Part shown: positions 27,351 to 36,677 of the stretch, in pieces | Position numbering within the stretch: position 1 is the stretch's first letter | How the letters are laid out: each line of letters starts with the position of its first letter | NCBI RefSeq assembly: GCF_024437735.1 | Contig: NZ_JANFQO010000025.1 | Location: 1 to 64,000 of the forward strand | DNA: 64,000 bases | Direction of reading: 5' to 3' | Source: Tahibacter harae | GTDB taxonomy: Bacteria; Pseudomonadota; Gammaproteobacteria; Xanthomonadales; Rhodanobacteraceae | Notes under the pieces: model-generated | The model's database searches: none | Seen by the model: the letters and a program-made list of their open reading frames with translations, nothing else | What the model was told of the DNA's origin: nothing | Made by a program: the position numbers and the translations under genes

Positions 27351-28043
27351 ATGAGCAGAATGCGGACGAGGTGGCTGGAGTGGATCGCCGTGCCGGCGCT
27401 GCTGGCCGGCTGCGGCCAGGCCCCGGCGGAGCAGCCGGGTTATGCCGCCGACAGCGCCTGGAGCACGTTCTGGGGCGCCTTCTTCGACGAGCTGAGCGGC
27501 GAGCCCGGCGCCGAGGCGCTCAAGCCGCTGGCGCGCTTCGAGGAAGAGGCCGGCATCCGTTTCGACTATCCGGCGGTGCTGCGCGGCAGCTACGACGCGC
27601 AGCAGCGTGAGTGGCGGCTGTGGCGCGGCGACTTCGAGCTGCAGGTGCAGGTCCGCGACAGCTATGACCCGGCCTTTGCCCGTACCCTGCTGGAACTGCT
27701 GCAGGGCACGCTGCACAGCGAGCGCGCGGCTCCGGCCGAGGCGGTGGAAACGGCCCAGACCGTGCAGTGGTGCGGGCGCGAGGTCACGGCCCTGCGCATG
27801 GGCATGACCTTCTTCGGCGACAGCCACGAATACCTGGCCTTCGACCTGCCCCTGGCGGATGGCAGCTCGCGCCTGCTGCTGTTCGACTACCTCAAGCAAG
27901 GCGGCAAGCGCCCGCGTACTGCCGAGGCCGTATTGACGGCGGTCAGCACCAGCCTGACCTGCACTGCGCCGCAGCAAAATCGTCCTGAGGGGGCCGCCGG
28001 ACAGGAAAAGTACGCAAAGGAATATTCAAACGTCAAAGAGTGA
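27351..28043 (+). CDS. Putative lipoprotein of unknown function
   Basis: This is a 230-residue protein whose N-terminus has a short hydrophobic signal and the lipobox LLAGC, so it is probably lipid-anchored. The mature part has no motif I know. It carries two further Cys (QWCGRE and LTCTAP) that may pair. The last 20 or so residues are polar and AT-richer. ATG 27351 follows GAGCAAGGG, a fair ribosome-binding site. It is transcribed divergently from the kynurenine operon. Confidence 0.65.
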   Translation: MSRMRTRWLEWIAVPALLAGCGQAPAEQPGYAADSAWSTFWGAFFDELSGEPGAEALKPLARFEEEAGIRFDYPAVLRGSYDAQQREWRLWRGDFELQVQVRDSYDPAFARTLLELLQGTLHSERAAPAEAVETAQTVQWCGREVTALRMGMTFFGDSHEYLAFDLPLADGSSRLLLFDYLKQGGKRPRTAEAVLTAVSTSLTCTAPQQNRPEGAAGQEKYAKEYSNVKE

Positions 28044-28044
28044 C

Positions 28045-28072
28045 TTGCATCACAGCAACGAATTTGTATTAA
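28045..28072 (+). promoter_or_regulatory. Candidate promoter of a short transcript
   Basis: TTGCAT (28045-28050) and TATTAA (28067-28072) are spaced by 16 bases in a local AT-rich patch just past the lipoprotein stop. A strong terminator lies only about 40-68 bases downstream, so this could drive a small RNA of roughly 60 nt. It may also be chance. Confidence 0.35.
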
Positions 28073-28112
28073 TTCGTGTCGGCACCTTCACGCAACAACA
28101 TTGAGTCTTACG

Positions 28113-28140
28113 GCGGCAGTTCTTACTGCCGCTTTTTTTT
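28113..28140 (+). terminator. Rho-independent terminator
   Basis: GCGGCAGT (28113-28120), loop TCTT, ACTGCCGC (28125-28132) and eight T residues form a textbook terminator. It may end the lipoprotein transcript or a short independent RNA (see the candidate promoter just upstream). The remainder of the 28044-28448 spacer, 28141-28430, shows no gene or repeat I can support. Confidence 0.88.
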
Positions 28141-28448
28141 GCGCGAAATCCGGCCAGCCGGGCGCGCGGCCCGGCCGCGCCGAGGGGATGCGCGTTCAGC
28201 TGGGGCGTCGCGAACGGTTCTGCCCGGCCCGCCCGTCGCTGCGGTTGCGCTCCGCCTGCGGCCACTGCTTCGCGCCGCCCGGGCCGACCAACAGCAATGT
28301 TGCGAGGATTGCGCGCAGGCGACCGGCCGCAGCCGTCCCTCCCGGCCTGGGAGAATCGTCGCTGCTGCAACACCGATGGCATGAATGCAAGCAGCCTGGA
28401 CTGTCGTCCGGGTGCACAATCGGCATGCAGGGATCACAGGGGGAAATC

Positions 28449-31355
28449 ATGATGTTCAGCGAATCGGAACGGCGGTACCGTCGCCGCCGGCCGGCCGCGG
28501 CGGCCTTCCTGCTCGGCGGTGCGGCGCTGGCGCTGCTTGCCGGCGCCGGCGCTGCCCGGGCAGCCGGCAATGCGTGGACCCGGCTGGACGTGCCCTATGG
28601 CGTGGACCGGGTCACCGTCTCGCCGGCCGATCCCAACCGCATCATGGTGCGTGGCGGCGTGTTCCTGCTGCGCAGCAGCGACGGCGGCGCCAGCTGGAGC
28701 CGCGCTTCGCAGGGCTTGCCGCCGGACACTTTCCCGCAGGATATCGCCGCCGACCCGGCCAACCCCGACCGCTGGATTACCGCCGTCGCCAACCGCCTGT
28801 GGGAAACCCGCGACAACGGCGCGAGCTGGCAGCTGCTGGCCGAGCCGCCCATCGTCGCCACCTACAAGCTGATCCGCGATCTGGACTGGTGCGGCAGTTC
28901 CATCTACGTCGGCACCACCGGCGGCCTGTTCCGTTCGACCAACAACGGCGCCAGCTTCGCGCCGGCCAACAGCGGCGTAGCCGCCAACGAGCCCTATGTC
29001 GCGGCAGTCGGCTGCCGTCCTGACACGCCGGGCCTGGTGTTCGCGCTGTACAACCAGTCGACCAATCTTTCCGCCGCCCCAGGCACGCTCTACCGCTCCG
29101 GCGACGGCGGCGCCTCGTGGACGCCCAGCGTCACCGGCCTTGCCTCGGTGATGGCATCCGGCTCTTCGGTGCGGGCGATCGCCTTCGGCCCCGGCGGCCG
29201 CATGGCGGCCTATCTCCAGGCCACGCCGCGGCGCCTGCTGGTGAGCCAGGACAACGGCCTCACCTTCGCCAGCGGCACCACCGTACCCAGCACCATACAG
29301 GGCGGCAGCGGCCAGCTGTCCTGGACCAGCGAAGCCACCCCGCGCCTGATCGCCAGCGGCCTGGGCCTGAACACCACGACCGACGGCGTGACCTGGACCA
29401 GCGCCAACGCCGGCCTGTTGCTGGATACGCCCAACCTTCCGCTGGGTGCCGACGGCATCCAGGTCGCCGGCAACGGCGCGATCTGGGTGGCCAACAGCCG
29501 CGCCGGCATCTTCAAGAGCAGCGACGGCATCGCTGCGCTGGTCGAGCAGCCGCTGTTTTCCGGCGGTGCCCGCGTCAACGAACTGGTCCTGCATCCCACC
29601 CAGCCTGGCCAGATGCTGGCGGTGCTGATGCGCCTGGGCGCGTATTCCAGCAGCGCCACCGGCCTGTCGCGCATGCTGGTGCGTTCGCTGGACGGCGGTG
29701 CGTCCTGGACGCAGGTCAGCAGCCAGTATCCCTTCGGCACCCAGCAGAGCGCCGAGCTGCGCATAGACCCGGCCGCCGGCAGCGACATCACCAATGCCAC
29801 GCTGTATGCCTCGGATAATCCGATCAACCCCAGCACCGGCGCGCAGTTCGCCCGCAGCACCGACGGCGGCGCCACCTGGACCCGAGCCGATACCGGCATC
29901 GTCGCCACTCAGGGCATCACCAACACACGCCATCTGCTGCTTGATCCCAGTTCCGCCTCGGCCGCGACGCGCACGCTATGGCTGGCCCTGGACGGACGCT
30001 TCACCGACAACTGCGCCAGCGGCACGCCCGGTGTGGTGCTGAGCGCAGCGCGCCTGTGGAAGAGCAGCAACGGTGCGGATAGCTGGTCTTCTGCCGATGG
30101 CCTGCCGCAGCCGACCTGCGTGCCCGGGCGCAGCTACCGCGGTCCGGCGCCGCGCCCGGTCGTACTGGCCCGCGCCAGCAATGGCACTCTCTACGCCGGC
30201 ACGGTGCTGGAGGTGTCCTACATCAACAGCAACGATCCGGTACCCGGCATCGCCAACGGCGTTTTCCGCTCCACCAACGGCGGCACGGTGTGGACCCATG
30301 CCAGCAACGGCCTGCCGCATCGCACACCGGGCGACGGCGCCACCTCGCACCGCGACGTCACTGCGATCGCCGTGATGCCGGGCAACGACCAGATCGTTTT
30401 CGCCGCGGTCAGTGCCATCATCGGAACACCGGGCCAGCCCGGCGCGCTGTACCGCAGCAACGACGGCGGCAACAGCTGGACCGCGGTCAGTACGGCGCTG
30501 CAGGGCGAACCGCGCGATCTGCTGATCGATCCGACCAATACCGCGCGCCTGTATTACCAGGACTATTTCTACCGCCGCGTCTACGCCAGCGAGGACGGCG
30601 GCGCGACCTGGGGCTCGCTCTCCGCCGGGCTTTACGCCGGCTCGAACGCGACCCTGACCCTGGACACGCTGGCGCCGCAGCCGCGCCTGCTGCTGGGCGG
30701 CATTACCGGCCTGTTCACTGTGACCCGCGCCGCCGACAACGACCTCGACGGCGTGCCCAGCGCGATGGAAGCCGCGGCGCCCAACGGCGGCGACGGCAAT
30801 TTCGATGCGGTTGCCGACAGCCAGCAGGCACACGTTGCCTCGGTCGCGCCCCTGGCTGCGCCCGCGGCAGCGGCGCAAGGCGGGCAGGGAGCCGAAGCCG
30901 GCCGGCTCGCCGCGCCGCCGGATGCGCAAGCGCTGCGCGGCGCCGACGGCGGCTATCTCACCGTCGTGGTGACGCCGCTGTCCGGTACCTGCGCCGTACT
31001 GGAAGACGTCGCGCGCAAGTCAGCCCAGGAACTGGCCGCGGACCGCGGCGCGGTGCGCTCCGACGCCATCGCCTTCGGCCTGCCCGACTGCACCCGTGCA
31101 CGCATCACCGTGCGGGGCCCCGCGCTGGCGCCGGATGCCGGCCGCGGCGACGTGGTACGCATCTACGGCCCCACCGACAGCGCCATCGCCGACAGCGCCG
31201 TCTGGGGCAGCGCCGAAGACGCACAACTGCACGCGGACGGCTACAGCTTCAGCGTCGAGGACGGCGCCGTCGGCGACGCCGACACTACGGCGCAGCGGCT
31301 GCGCTTCGTGGCCAGGCTGGGATCGGACCGGATCTTCGCAAGCGGATTCCAGTAG
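28449..31355 (+). CDS. Secreted Asp-box (BNR/sialidase-type repeat) beta-propeller protein
   Basis: The 968-residue exoprotein has an N-terminal signal with several Arg before the hydrophobic core (FLLGGAALALLAGAGAARA). About eleven Asp-box repeats of the form SxDGGxSW run from about residue 70 to 730 (e.g. SSDGGASWSRA, STDGGATWTRA, SNDGGNSWTAV). This indicates one or two beta-propellers of the sialidase/VPS10 type without clear sialidase catalytic residues. After a DNDLDGVPSAME segment resembling a calcium-binding type repeat comes a C-terminal domain. Its VRIYGPT and FSVEDGAVGDADTTA motifs recall choice-of-anchor domains, and it ends RIFASGFQ. GGGGG precedes ATG 28449. Function is unknown; surface adhesion or glycan binding are possible. 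Confidence 0.8.
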   Translation: MMFSESERRYRRRRPAAAAFLLGGAALALLAGAGAARAAGNAWTRLDVPYGVDRVTVSPADPNRIMVRGGVFLLRSSDGGASWSRASQGLPPDTFPQDIAADPANPDRWITAVANRLWETRDNGASWQLLAEPPIVATYKLIRDLDWCGSSIYVGTTGGLFRSTNNGASFAPANSGVAANEPYVAAVGCRPDTPGLVFALYNQSTNLSAAPGTLYRSGDGGASWTPSVTGLASVMASGSSVRAIAFGPGGRMAAYLQATPRRLLVSQDNGLTFASGTTVPSTIQGGSGQLSWTSEATPRLIASGLGLNTTTDGVTWTSANAGLLLDTPNLPLGADGIQVAGNGAIWVANSRAGIFKSSDGIAALVEQPLFSGGARVNELVLHPTQPGQMLAVLMRLGAYSSSATGLSRMLVRSLDGGASWTQVSSQYPFGTQQSAELRIDPAAGSDITNATLYASDNPINPSTGAQFARSTDGGATWTRADTGIVATQGITNTRHLLLDPSSASAATRTLWLALDGRFTDNCASGTPGVVLSAARLWKSSNGADSWSSADGLPQPTCVPGRSYRGPAPRPVVLARASNGTLYAGTVLEVSYINSNDPVPGIANGVFRSTNGGTVWTHASNGLPHRTPGDGATSHRDVTAIAVMPGNDQIVFAAVSAIIGTPGQPGALYRSNDGGNSWTAVSTALQGEPRDLLIDPTNTARLYYQDYFYRRVYASEDGGATWGSLSAGLYAGSNATLTLDTLAPQPRLLLGGITGLFTVTRAADNDLDGVPSAMEAAAPNGGDGNFDAVADSQQAHVASVAPLAAPAAAAQGGQGAEAGRLAAPPDAQALRGADGGYLTVVVTPLSGTCAVLEDVARKSAQELAADRGAVRSDAIAFGLPDCTRARITVRGPALAPDAGRGDVVRIYGPTDSAIADSAVWGSAEDAQLHADGYSFSVEDGAVGDADTTAQRLRFVARLGSDRIFASGFQ

Positions 31356-31416
31356 CCGCGCGCGTGTCGCGGTACGGTTTTCGCCGATTTGCAGACCATC
31401 CCGCTCGCCGCAGGAC

Positions 31417-31839
31417 TCAGCCGCCGCTGCGCATCCGGCTATGCGCAGCGGACGGCTGCAGCAGATCCCATTGGTTGCCGTACAGATCCTGGAACACCGC
31501 CACGGTGCCATAGGGCTGCTCCACCGGCTCGCGCACGAACACCACGCCGCGTGCGCGATAGGCCGTGTAGTCGCGCCAGAAATCATCCGTATACAGAAAC
31601 AGGAACACCCGTCCGCCCGTCTGCGCGCCGATGCGCGATTCCTGCTCCGGCGTGGACGCCCGCGCCAGCAGCAACTGGCTCTCCGCCGCACCCGGCGGCG
31701 AAACGACCACCCAGCGCTTGCCCTGCTCGGGCACCGGACTGTCCTCGACCAGGCGGAAACCCAGCGTGCCGACGAAGAAGGCGATAGCTTCGTCGTAGTC
31801 GCGTACGACCAGGGATACCAGGCCGAGGGATTGGTTCAT
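31417..31839 (-). CDS. VOC (glyoxalase/bleomycin-resistance) superfamily protein
   Basis: The 140-residue protein has the paired beta-alpha-beta-beta-beta pattern of the VOC superfamily. It opens LGLVSLVVRDYDEAIAFF and closes VAVFQDLYGNQWDLLQP, with a Glu near the second-module start. Members include glyoxalases, dioxygenases and antibiotic-binding proteins; the metal His usual in the first strand is replaced, so activity is uncertain. ATG 31839. It lies 52 bases downstream of the RidA-type gene and probably shares its transcript. Confidence 0.8.
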   Translation of the reverse strand: MNQSLGLVSLVVRDYDEAIAFFVGTLGFRLVEDSPVPEQGKRWVVVSPPGAAESQLLLARASTPEQESRIGAQTGGRVFLFLYTDDFWRDYTAYRARGVVFVREPVEQPYGTVAVFQDLYGNQWDLLQPSAAHSRMRSGG

Positions 31840-31891
31840 CGGGTGCTCCGTTTGTTGCTGCCGCAGGCGGGAATGCGCGCCGCCTGGCTGT

Positions 31892-32332
31892 TTACGTCCG
31901 TTGCGTTGCCGCGTCCTGCCCCAGCACCGCCACACACTTCAACTCGATCGCAATCGGCGTAGGCAGCGCGGTGATGCCCAGCGTGGTGCGGCAAGGCTGG
32001 GCGGTGGTGAAGTGTTCGGCGTAGAGGCGGTTGTAGGCGGGGAAGTCGCGCGCCATGTTGGTGAGGTAGACGGTGACGTCGACCAGGTCTTCCCAGCGCG
32101 CGCCGCTGGCTTCGAGCACGGCACGCACGTTGGCGAAGACCTGGCGGCACTGGGCTTCGATGTCGTAGCCGGTCAGGCGGTTTTGCGCATCGTATACATT
32201 GCCGGGTATTTCGTTGCTGCCGGGGCGGCGCGGGCCTACGCCGGAAAGGAACAGCAGGTTGCCGACGCGGCGGGCGTGCGGATAGGCGCCTACGGGCGCG
32301 GGGGCGTTGCTGGCGTGTACGGCGTCGCTCAC
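31892..32332 (-). CDS. RidA-family 2-aminomuconate deaminase
   Basis: The 146-residue YjgF/RidA protein should be the deaminase step after 2-aminomuconate semialdehyde oxidation, releasing ammonia to give 4-oxalocrotonate. It has the family pattern APVGAYPHARRVGNLLFLSG, VFANVRAVLEASGARWEDLVDVTVYL, and the conserved Arg of QPCRTTLG. The pathway role rests on family knowledge and context rather than on unique residues; a general RidA imine hydrolase is the alternative. It starts at GTG 32332, overlapping the stop of the ChaN/EreA-like gene. Confidence 0.82.
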   Translation of the reverse strand: MSDAVHASNAPAPVGAYPHARRVGNLLFLSGVGPRRPGSNEIPGNVYDAQNRLTGYDIEAQCRQVFANVRAVLEASGARWEDLVDVTVYLTNMARDFPAYNRLYAEHFTTAQPCRTTLGITALPTPIAIELKCVAVLGQDAATQRT

Positions 32333-33672
32333 GGTTGGCGTTCCCGGTTGCTTACATTGATGTTCTGGGTGCTGATGACCTGGTTTTCCGCGCTGATGGC
32401 GCGCAGGCGGTAGCGGCCGGGGCGCAGGTACAGGTCGGTCTGGATGTCGTCGGTGGTGCGCAGGCGGTTTTCCAGGTCGCTGATCTTTGCATCGGGCAGG
32501 CCGATGACGATGCGGTCGGCCGGCACGGCGTCGTCGCCGTCGCCGGCGTAGCGTGCCTCCAGCAGGCAGGGCATGCGCGAGCGGCAGATCTCGCCGTCCA
32601 CGTTGTACGGCACGCGCGCGCCGCCCAGGCTGAGCCAGCTCTGGCGGCCGCTTTTCTCCCGCGCATACGGCGGCAGGATCACGCTGGCGTCGTACTGGCC
32701 TTCGCGCAGGGACCAGGGCTTGCCATCCCGGTCCACGAGGATCGACGGCTGGGTCAGCGGGCCGCGGGCGAGCAGGGCGCGGTAGTAGGGATGATCCTGC
32801 ACGGCTTCGTCGTGCGGCATCATCATGGTCTGTTCCAGGGTCAGCGGATCGATGTGGGCGATCTTGCGGAAATGCTGCGCCATGCTCGCGCCGCCGAGGT
32901 ATTTGCCGCTTTCGACGATGTGTGCATAGCCGGCGTTGACCACGACGCGGGCCTGCGGATTGTTCTTGAATACGCGGGTGTAGAGATTGCGTGCCTGTTC
33001 GCGCTCGCGCGCATCGCCCACCGCTTCGGAGTCGGCTTCGTAGGCGACCACGGTGAAGCCCAGCTTCAGCGCCGTGCGCACCATCTCCGCATAGACCGGC
33101 TCGCGCGTGTAGAAGCCGCTTTCCTCGTTGACGTAGCCGCGCCTGGCCAGGTCCTTGTCGGTTTCGTACAGGGTTTCCGCGGCGAAATGGGTATAGCCCA
33201 GTTCGCGCAGGCGCGGCAGCATGGCCACGGTGAAGGAGCGCGTGATCGCCGCATTGTGCGCTTCGTTGAAAAACACCGCGCGCTCATTCGCAGCCAGGCG
33301 CGCGACCACATCGGCCGCGGGCTGCAGCGTCCAGGCATCGCCTTCCAGCGGCGAGGGGGCGTCCTGCTTCTCCGGGATCTGCTGGATGGAGAAGGAGCGC
33401 TGCGCCTCGTCGTGCAGGCCGAGGTAGGTCTGGTGCCAGCTCAGGTACTGGCCGAAGATCAGGCGGAAAGCCTTGCCCTCGTCCGCCACATAGGCGGCGC
33501 GCAGGATCTGGTACTGGGCCAGCAGCCCGCGCACTTTCTCCGCCTGGCGCAGTATGGATTCGGATTTTTCCGCCGCGGCGATCTGCTGTTCCTTCCAGCT
33601 GGCCGCCCCTGCGCCGGCGGCAGCCAGCAGCAGGACGGCGGCGGTGGTCAGTACAGGCAGGCGTGTTCGCAT
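32329..33672 (-). CDS. Secreted ChaN/EreA-like protein of unknown function
   Basis: The 447-residue protein has a cleavable signal peptide (LPVLTTAAVLLLAAAGAGAA). Its central part (about residues 130-270) resembles the ChaN/TraB/erythromycin-esterase fold: AVFFNEAHNAAITRSF (with the Glu-x-His of that group), HFAAETLYE, and VVVNAGYAHIVESGKYLG. Those folds bind heme or hydrolyse small molecules. The C-terminal third is beta-rich without a clear family. SD GGAGG precedes ATG 33672. It shares a GTGA overlap with the RidA-type gene, tying it to the tryptophan-degradation block, although no catalytic link is evident. Confidence 0.65.
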   Translation of the reverse strand: MRTRLPVLTTAAVLLLAAAGAGAASWKEQQIAAAEKSESILRQAEKVRGLLAQYQILRAAYVADEGKAFRLIFGQYLSWHQTYLGLHDEAQRSFSIQQIPEKQDAPSPLEGDAWTLQPAADVVARLAANERAVFFNEAHNAAITRSFTVAMLPRLRELGYTHFAAETLYETDKDLARRGYVNEESGFYTREPVYAEMVRTALKLGFTVVAYEADSEAVGDAREREQARNLYTRVFKNNPQARVVVNAGYAHIVESGKYLGGASMAQHFRKIAHIDPLTLEQTMMMPHDEAVQDHPYYRALLARGPLTQPSILVDRDGKPWSLREGQYDASVILPPYAREKSGRQSWLSLGGARVPYNVDGEICRSRMPCLLEARYAGDGDDAVPADRIVIGLPDAKISDLENRLRTTDDIQTDLYLRPGRYRLRAISAENQVISTQNINVSNRERQP

Positions 33673-33775
33673 GGGTGATTCCCTCCGGTTTGGCGCAGCA
33701 TAGAACAGCGCCGGCGTGGTGGGTTTTGCAGCGCGTGTGCGTTACGCCGCCTGCGCGCTTGCCGCGGCGGCGGTT

Positions 33776-34429
33776 TCAGTCGCGCGTGGCCAGCCGCTGC
33801 AGCGAGCTTTTGTATACATCGGCCAGGGCGTCGCGGTTGTTGACGGTCATGCCCAGGTCGGTGATGCGGCCGTCGAACAGGCTGTAGATCCAGCCGTGCA
33901 CGCTGAGCTGCTGGCCGCGCGACCAGGCATCCTCGACGATGGTGGTCTGGCAGACGTTAAACACCTGTTCGATCACGTTGAGTTCGCACAGGCGCGCGTG
34001 GCGCAGTGAGTCCAGTTCCAGCGCGTCGAGCATGGCGGCGTGCTTCTGCGCCACGTCGCCGACATGGCGCAGCCAGTTGTCGGCCAGGCCCACGCGCACC
34101 CCGGTCAGGCTGGCGTGCACGCCGCTGCAGCCGTAATGGCCTACCACCATGATGTGCTCGACCTTGAGCAGGTCGACGGCGAACTGGATGGTACTGAGGC
34201 AGTTGAGGTCGGTATGGACAACGACATTGGCCACGTTGCGATGCACGAACACTTCGCCGGGCTGCATGTCGGTGATCTGGTTGGCGGGCACGCGGCTGTC
34301 GGAGCAGCCAATCCAGAGGAATTTCGGCGCCTGCTGGTTGGACAGGCGCTTGAAGAAAGCCGGGTCCTGCGCGCGCATGGCCTCGGCCCAGGCCTTGTTG
34401 CGCTTGAGCAGGTCGGACAGGTCGTTCAT
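33776..34429 (-). CDS. can: Beta carbonic anhydrase
   Basis: This zinc enzyme interconverts CO2 and bicarbonate. The 217-residue protein carries the beta-class ligands: Cys and Asp-Arg of GCSDSRVPAN, and His and Cys of VGHYGCSGV. The rest matches the Can/CynT2 type (e.g. HGWIYSLFDGRI). It lies between the muconate semialdehyde dehydrogenase and the ChaN-like gene. The pathway's decarboxylation steps give a simple reason to place it here, but it may serve general CO2 balance. Confidence 0.95.
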   Translation of the reverse strand: MNDLSDLLKRNKAWAEAMRAQDPAFFKRLSNQQAPKFLWIGCSDSRVPANQITDMQPGEVFVHRNVANVVVHTDLNCLSTIQFAVDLLKVEHIMVVGHYGCSGVHASLTGVRVGLADNWLRHVGDVAQKHAAMLDALELDSLRHARLCELNVIEQVFNVCQTTIVEDAWSRGQQLSVHGWIYSLFDGRITDLGMTVNNRDALADVYKSSLQRLATRD

Positions 34430-34504
34430 GGGGCTGCTCCCGAAAAAAAGTGCGCAAGCATAGCCCGGGTGGCGGCCCGGGCAAAAATGATTCCGCCCGC
34501 GGCC

Positions 34505-35959
34505 TCAGCCCAGCGCGATGCAGACGTTCTTGGCCTCGGTGAAGAAGCGCAGCGCCTCCACGCCGCCTTCACGTCCTATGCCGGAGTGCTTGACGCCGCC
34601 GAAGGGCGTGCGCAAGTCGCGCAGCATCCAGCAGTTGACCCAGACGATGCCACTCTGCAACTGGGCGGCGACGCGGTGAGCCCGGTTCAGATCCCGCGTC
34701 CATACCGTCGCGGCCAGGCCGTATGGCGTGCCGTTAGCGATGCGCAGCGCTTCGGCTTCGTCATCGAAGGCCTGCAGGGTCACGACCGGTCCGAAGATCT
34801 CTTCCTGGTTGGTGCGGCAGTCCGGTCCCAGGTTGTCGATCACCGTAGGCGCGATGAACCAGCCGCCGGCGCAGCGTCCGCCAGGATTCACCGCCTCGCC
34901 GCCGCAGAGGATCTGGCCGCCTTCGCGCCGGGCCAGGTCTATGCAGGCCATGACTTTGTCGAAATGCGCCTGCGATACCAGGGCGCCCAGGTCGCTGCCC
35001 GGCGTCTCCGGATCGCCCACGCGCAGGGCCCTGGCGCGGGCCACGAAGCGGTCGCGGAATTCGGCATAGATGCGCCGTTCGACCAGGATGCGCGAACCGC
35101 ACAGGCAGATCTGGCCCTGGTTGGCGAAAGCCGAGCGCACCAGCGTATCCAGCTGCGCCTCGCTGCCTTCCCAGTCGGCGAAGATCAGGCTGGCGTTCTT
35201 GCCGCCCAGCTCCAGCGATGCCTTCTTGAACTGCGCCGCGGCGCTCTGCGCGATCTGCGCGCCGACGCGGGTGGATCCGGTGAAGGAAATGGCCTTGACT
35301 GCGGTCGAATCGACCAGGGATTGGCCGGTGTGCTGGCCGCTGCCCTGGAGAATGTTGAGCACGCCGGGCGGAAAGCCGGCGTCGATGCTGGCCTGGGCCA
35401 GCATGTGCGCGGTCAGCGGCGTCACTTCCGATGGCTTGGCCAGCACCGTATTGCCCGCGGCCAGGGCCGGCGCAATCTTCCAGGTGAACAGGTACAGCGG
35501 CAGGTTCCACGGGCTGATGCAGGCGACCACGCCCAGCGGCTGGCGCAAGGTGTAGTTGAGTGCGCGATCTTCCATCGCATGCGCCTCGCTCGCCCACTGC
35601 GTGATTGCCGCCGCGAAGAAGCGCAGGTTGCTGACCGCGCGCGGGATGTCGACATTGCGCGCCAGCTGCAGCGGCTTGCCGCTGTCGCGCGACTCGGCCA
35701 GGGCGAACTCTTCCAGATGCTGTTCTATGCGCTCGGCCAGCCGCTCCAGCAGCCGTGCCCGCTCCGCCGCCGGCGTCTGCGACCAGGCCGGAAACGCCCG
35801 CTGCGCTGCGGCTGCAGCCAGGGCCACGTCGGCGGCGTCCGAATCCGGGCAGCGCGTATATACCTCGCCCGTGGCTGGCTCGATTACGTCCAGATAACGG
35901 CCGTTGACCGGCGCCTGCAGGCGGCCGTCGATGAGATTGCTCAGCGGTTGATTGTTCAT
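34505..35959 (-). CDS. Aldehyde dehydrogenase, probable 2-aminomuconate semialdehyde dehydrogenase
   Basis: The 484-residue NAD-dependent aldehyde dehydrogenase has the conserved Asn (SPWNLPL), the cofactor region KPSEVTPL, catalytic Glu in ELGGKNASL and the nucleophile Cys in NQGQICLCGSRI. Its overall length and sequence type fit hydroxymuconic or aminomuconic semialdehyde dehydrogenases. The neighbouring ACMS decarboxylase, HAO and RidA-type genes point to oxidation of 2-aminomuconate semialdehyde. ATG 35959. It is 40 bases from the membrane protein gene upstream. Confidence 0.88.
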   Translation of the reverse strand: MNNQPLSNLIDGRLQAPVNGRYLDVIEPATGEVYTRCPDSDAADVALAAAAAQRAFPAWSQTPAAERARLLERLAERIEQHLEEFALAESRDSGKPLQLARNVDIPRAVSNLRFFAAAITQWASEAHAMEDRALNYTLRQPLGVVACISPWNLPLYLFTWKIAPALAAGNTVLAKPSEVTPLTAHMLAQASIDAGFPPGVLNILQGSGQHTGQSLVDSTAVKAISFTGSTRVGAQIAQSAAAQFKKASLELGGKNASLIFADWEGSEAQLDTLVRSAFANQGQICLCGSRILVERRIYAEFRDRFVARARALRVGDPETPGSDLGALVSQAHFDKVMACIDLARREGGQILCGGEAVNPGGRCAGGWFIAPTVIDNLGPDCRTNQEEIFGPVVTLQAFDDEAEALRIANGTPYGLAATVWTRDLNRAHRVAAQLQSGIVWVNCWMLRDLRTPFGGVKHSGIGREGGVEALRFFTEAKNVCIALG

Positions 35960-35999
35960 CCCGCTACTTTAAGCCAAGCCGTGGCGGCCGGGATCGTGT

Positions 36000-36677
36000 T
36001 CAGGCCTCCGGCGGCGGCGAAGGCGGCTGCGCGCGCAGCGCCTCGCGCCGCGCGCGCGCCCGGGCATGTGCCCGCGCCAGCGCATAGGCACGCTGCAATT
36101 CGCGCGGATCCGTACGCGCCAGCTCGCCGCTCACCGCCCACCACAGCAGCATGGCATTGCAGAACACCCAGCCCGCTGCGGTGAGCAACAGCAGGACCGC
36201 ATAAGCCAGCCCGTCGTTCTCCCAGTCGCCGATCGGCGCCGGCGCCGGCAGCAGCCAGAACCACAGCGCGAGCAGCAGCGACTGCGCCAGCAACAATACT
36301 GCTGCCGCCCGTCCCAACCCGCTGCGATCCACTGCCGTCCCGGAAACTGCGCGCACCCCCCACACCGCCGCAGCGCCGAGCGCCAGCGCGATCGCGAACG
36401 GCAGCATTCCGGCGACCCAGGACGCCAACCCCGCCGGCCCCAGACTCAGCCACTCCTGCAGACTTTCCGCCAGGCTGAAACACGCCGCCGCGTGCCGGAA
36501 TGCCTGCAGCACGCGCCGCGCGTCCAGGCCGATCAGCAGCGCCTGCATCAGCACGATCGCCGACAACACACCGATCTGTACACTACGCGCTCGCACGCCG
36601 CAGACCTCATCCGCTGCCACACCACGCAACCACAGTGTGCGCACCGCCGCGCGCCGCGGTTGCCTTGCCTGTTGCAA
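36000..36677 (-). CDS. Integral membrane protein of unknown function
   Basis: This is a 225-residue protein with four hydrophobic segments (around 35-55, 85-110, 125-145 and 160-182 of the open frame) and an Arg/Ala-rich cytoplasmic tail ending PPSPPPEA. I do not recognise the family. The frame opens with TTG 36677; GTG codons downstream, before the first helix, are reasonable alternatives. It reads toward the dehydrogenase and may be the promoter-proximal gene of that block. Confidence 0.6.
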   Translation of the reverse strand: MQQARQPRRAAVRTLWLRGVAADEVCGVRARSVQIGVLSAIVLMQALLIGLDARRVLQAFRHAAACFSLAESLQEWLSLGPAGLASWVAGMLPFAIALALGAAAVWGVRAVSGTAVDRSGLGRAAAVLLLAQSLLLALWFWLLPAPAPIGDWENDGLAYAVLLLLTAAGWVFCNAMLLWWAVSGELARTDPRELQRAYALARAHARARARREALRAQPPSPPPEA

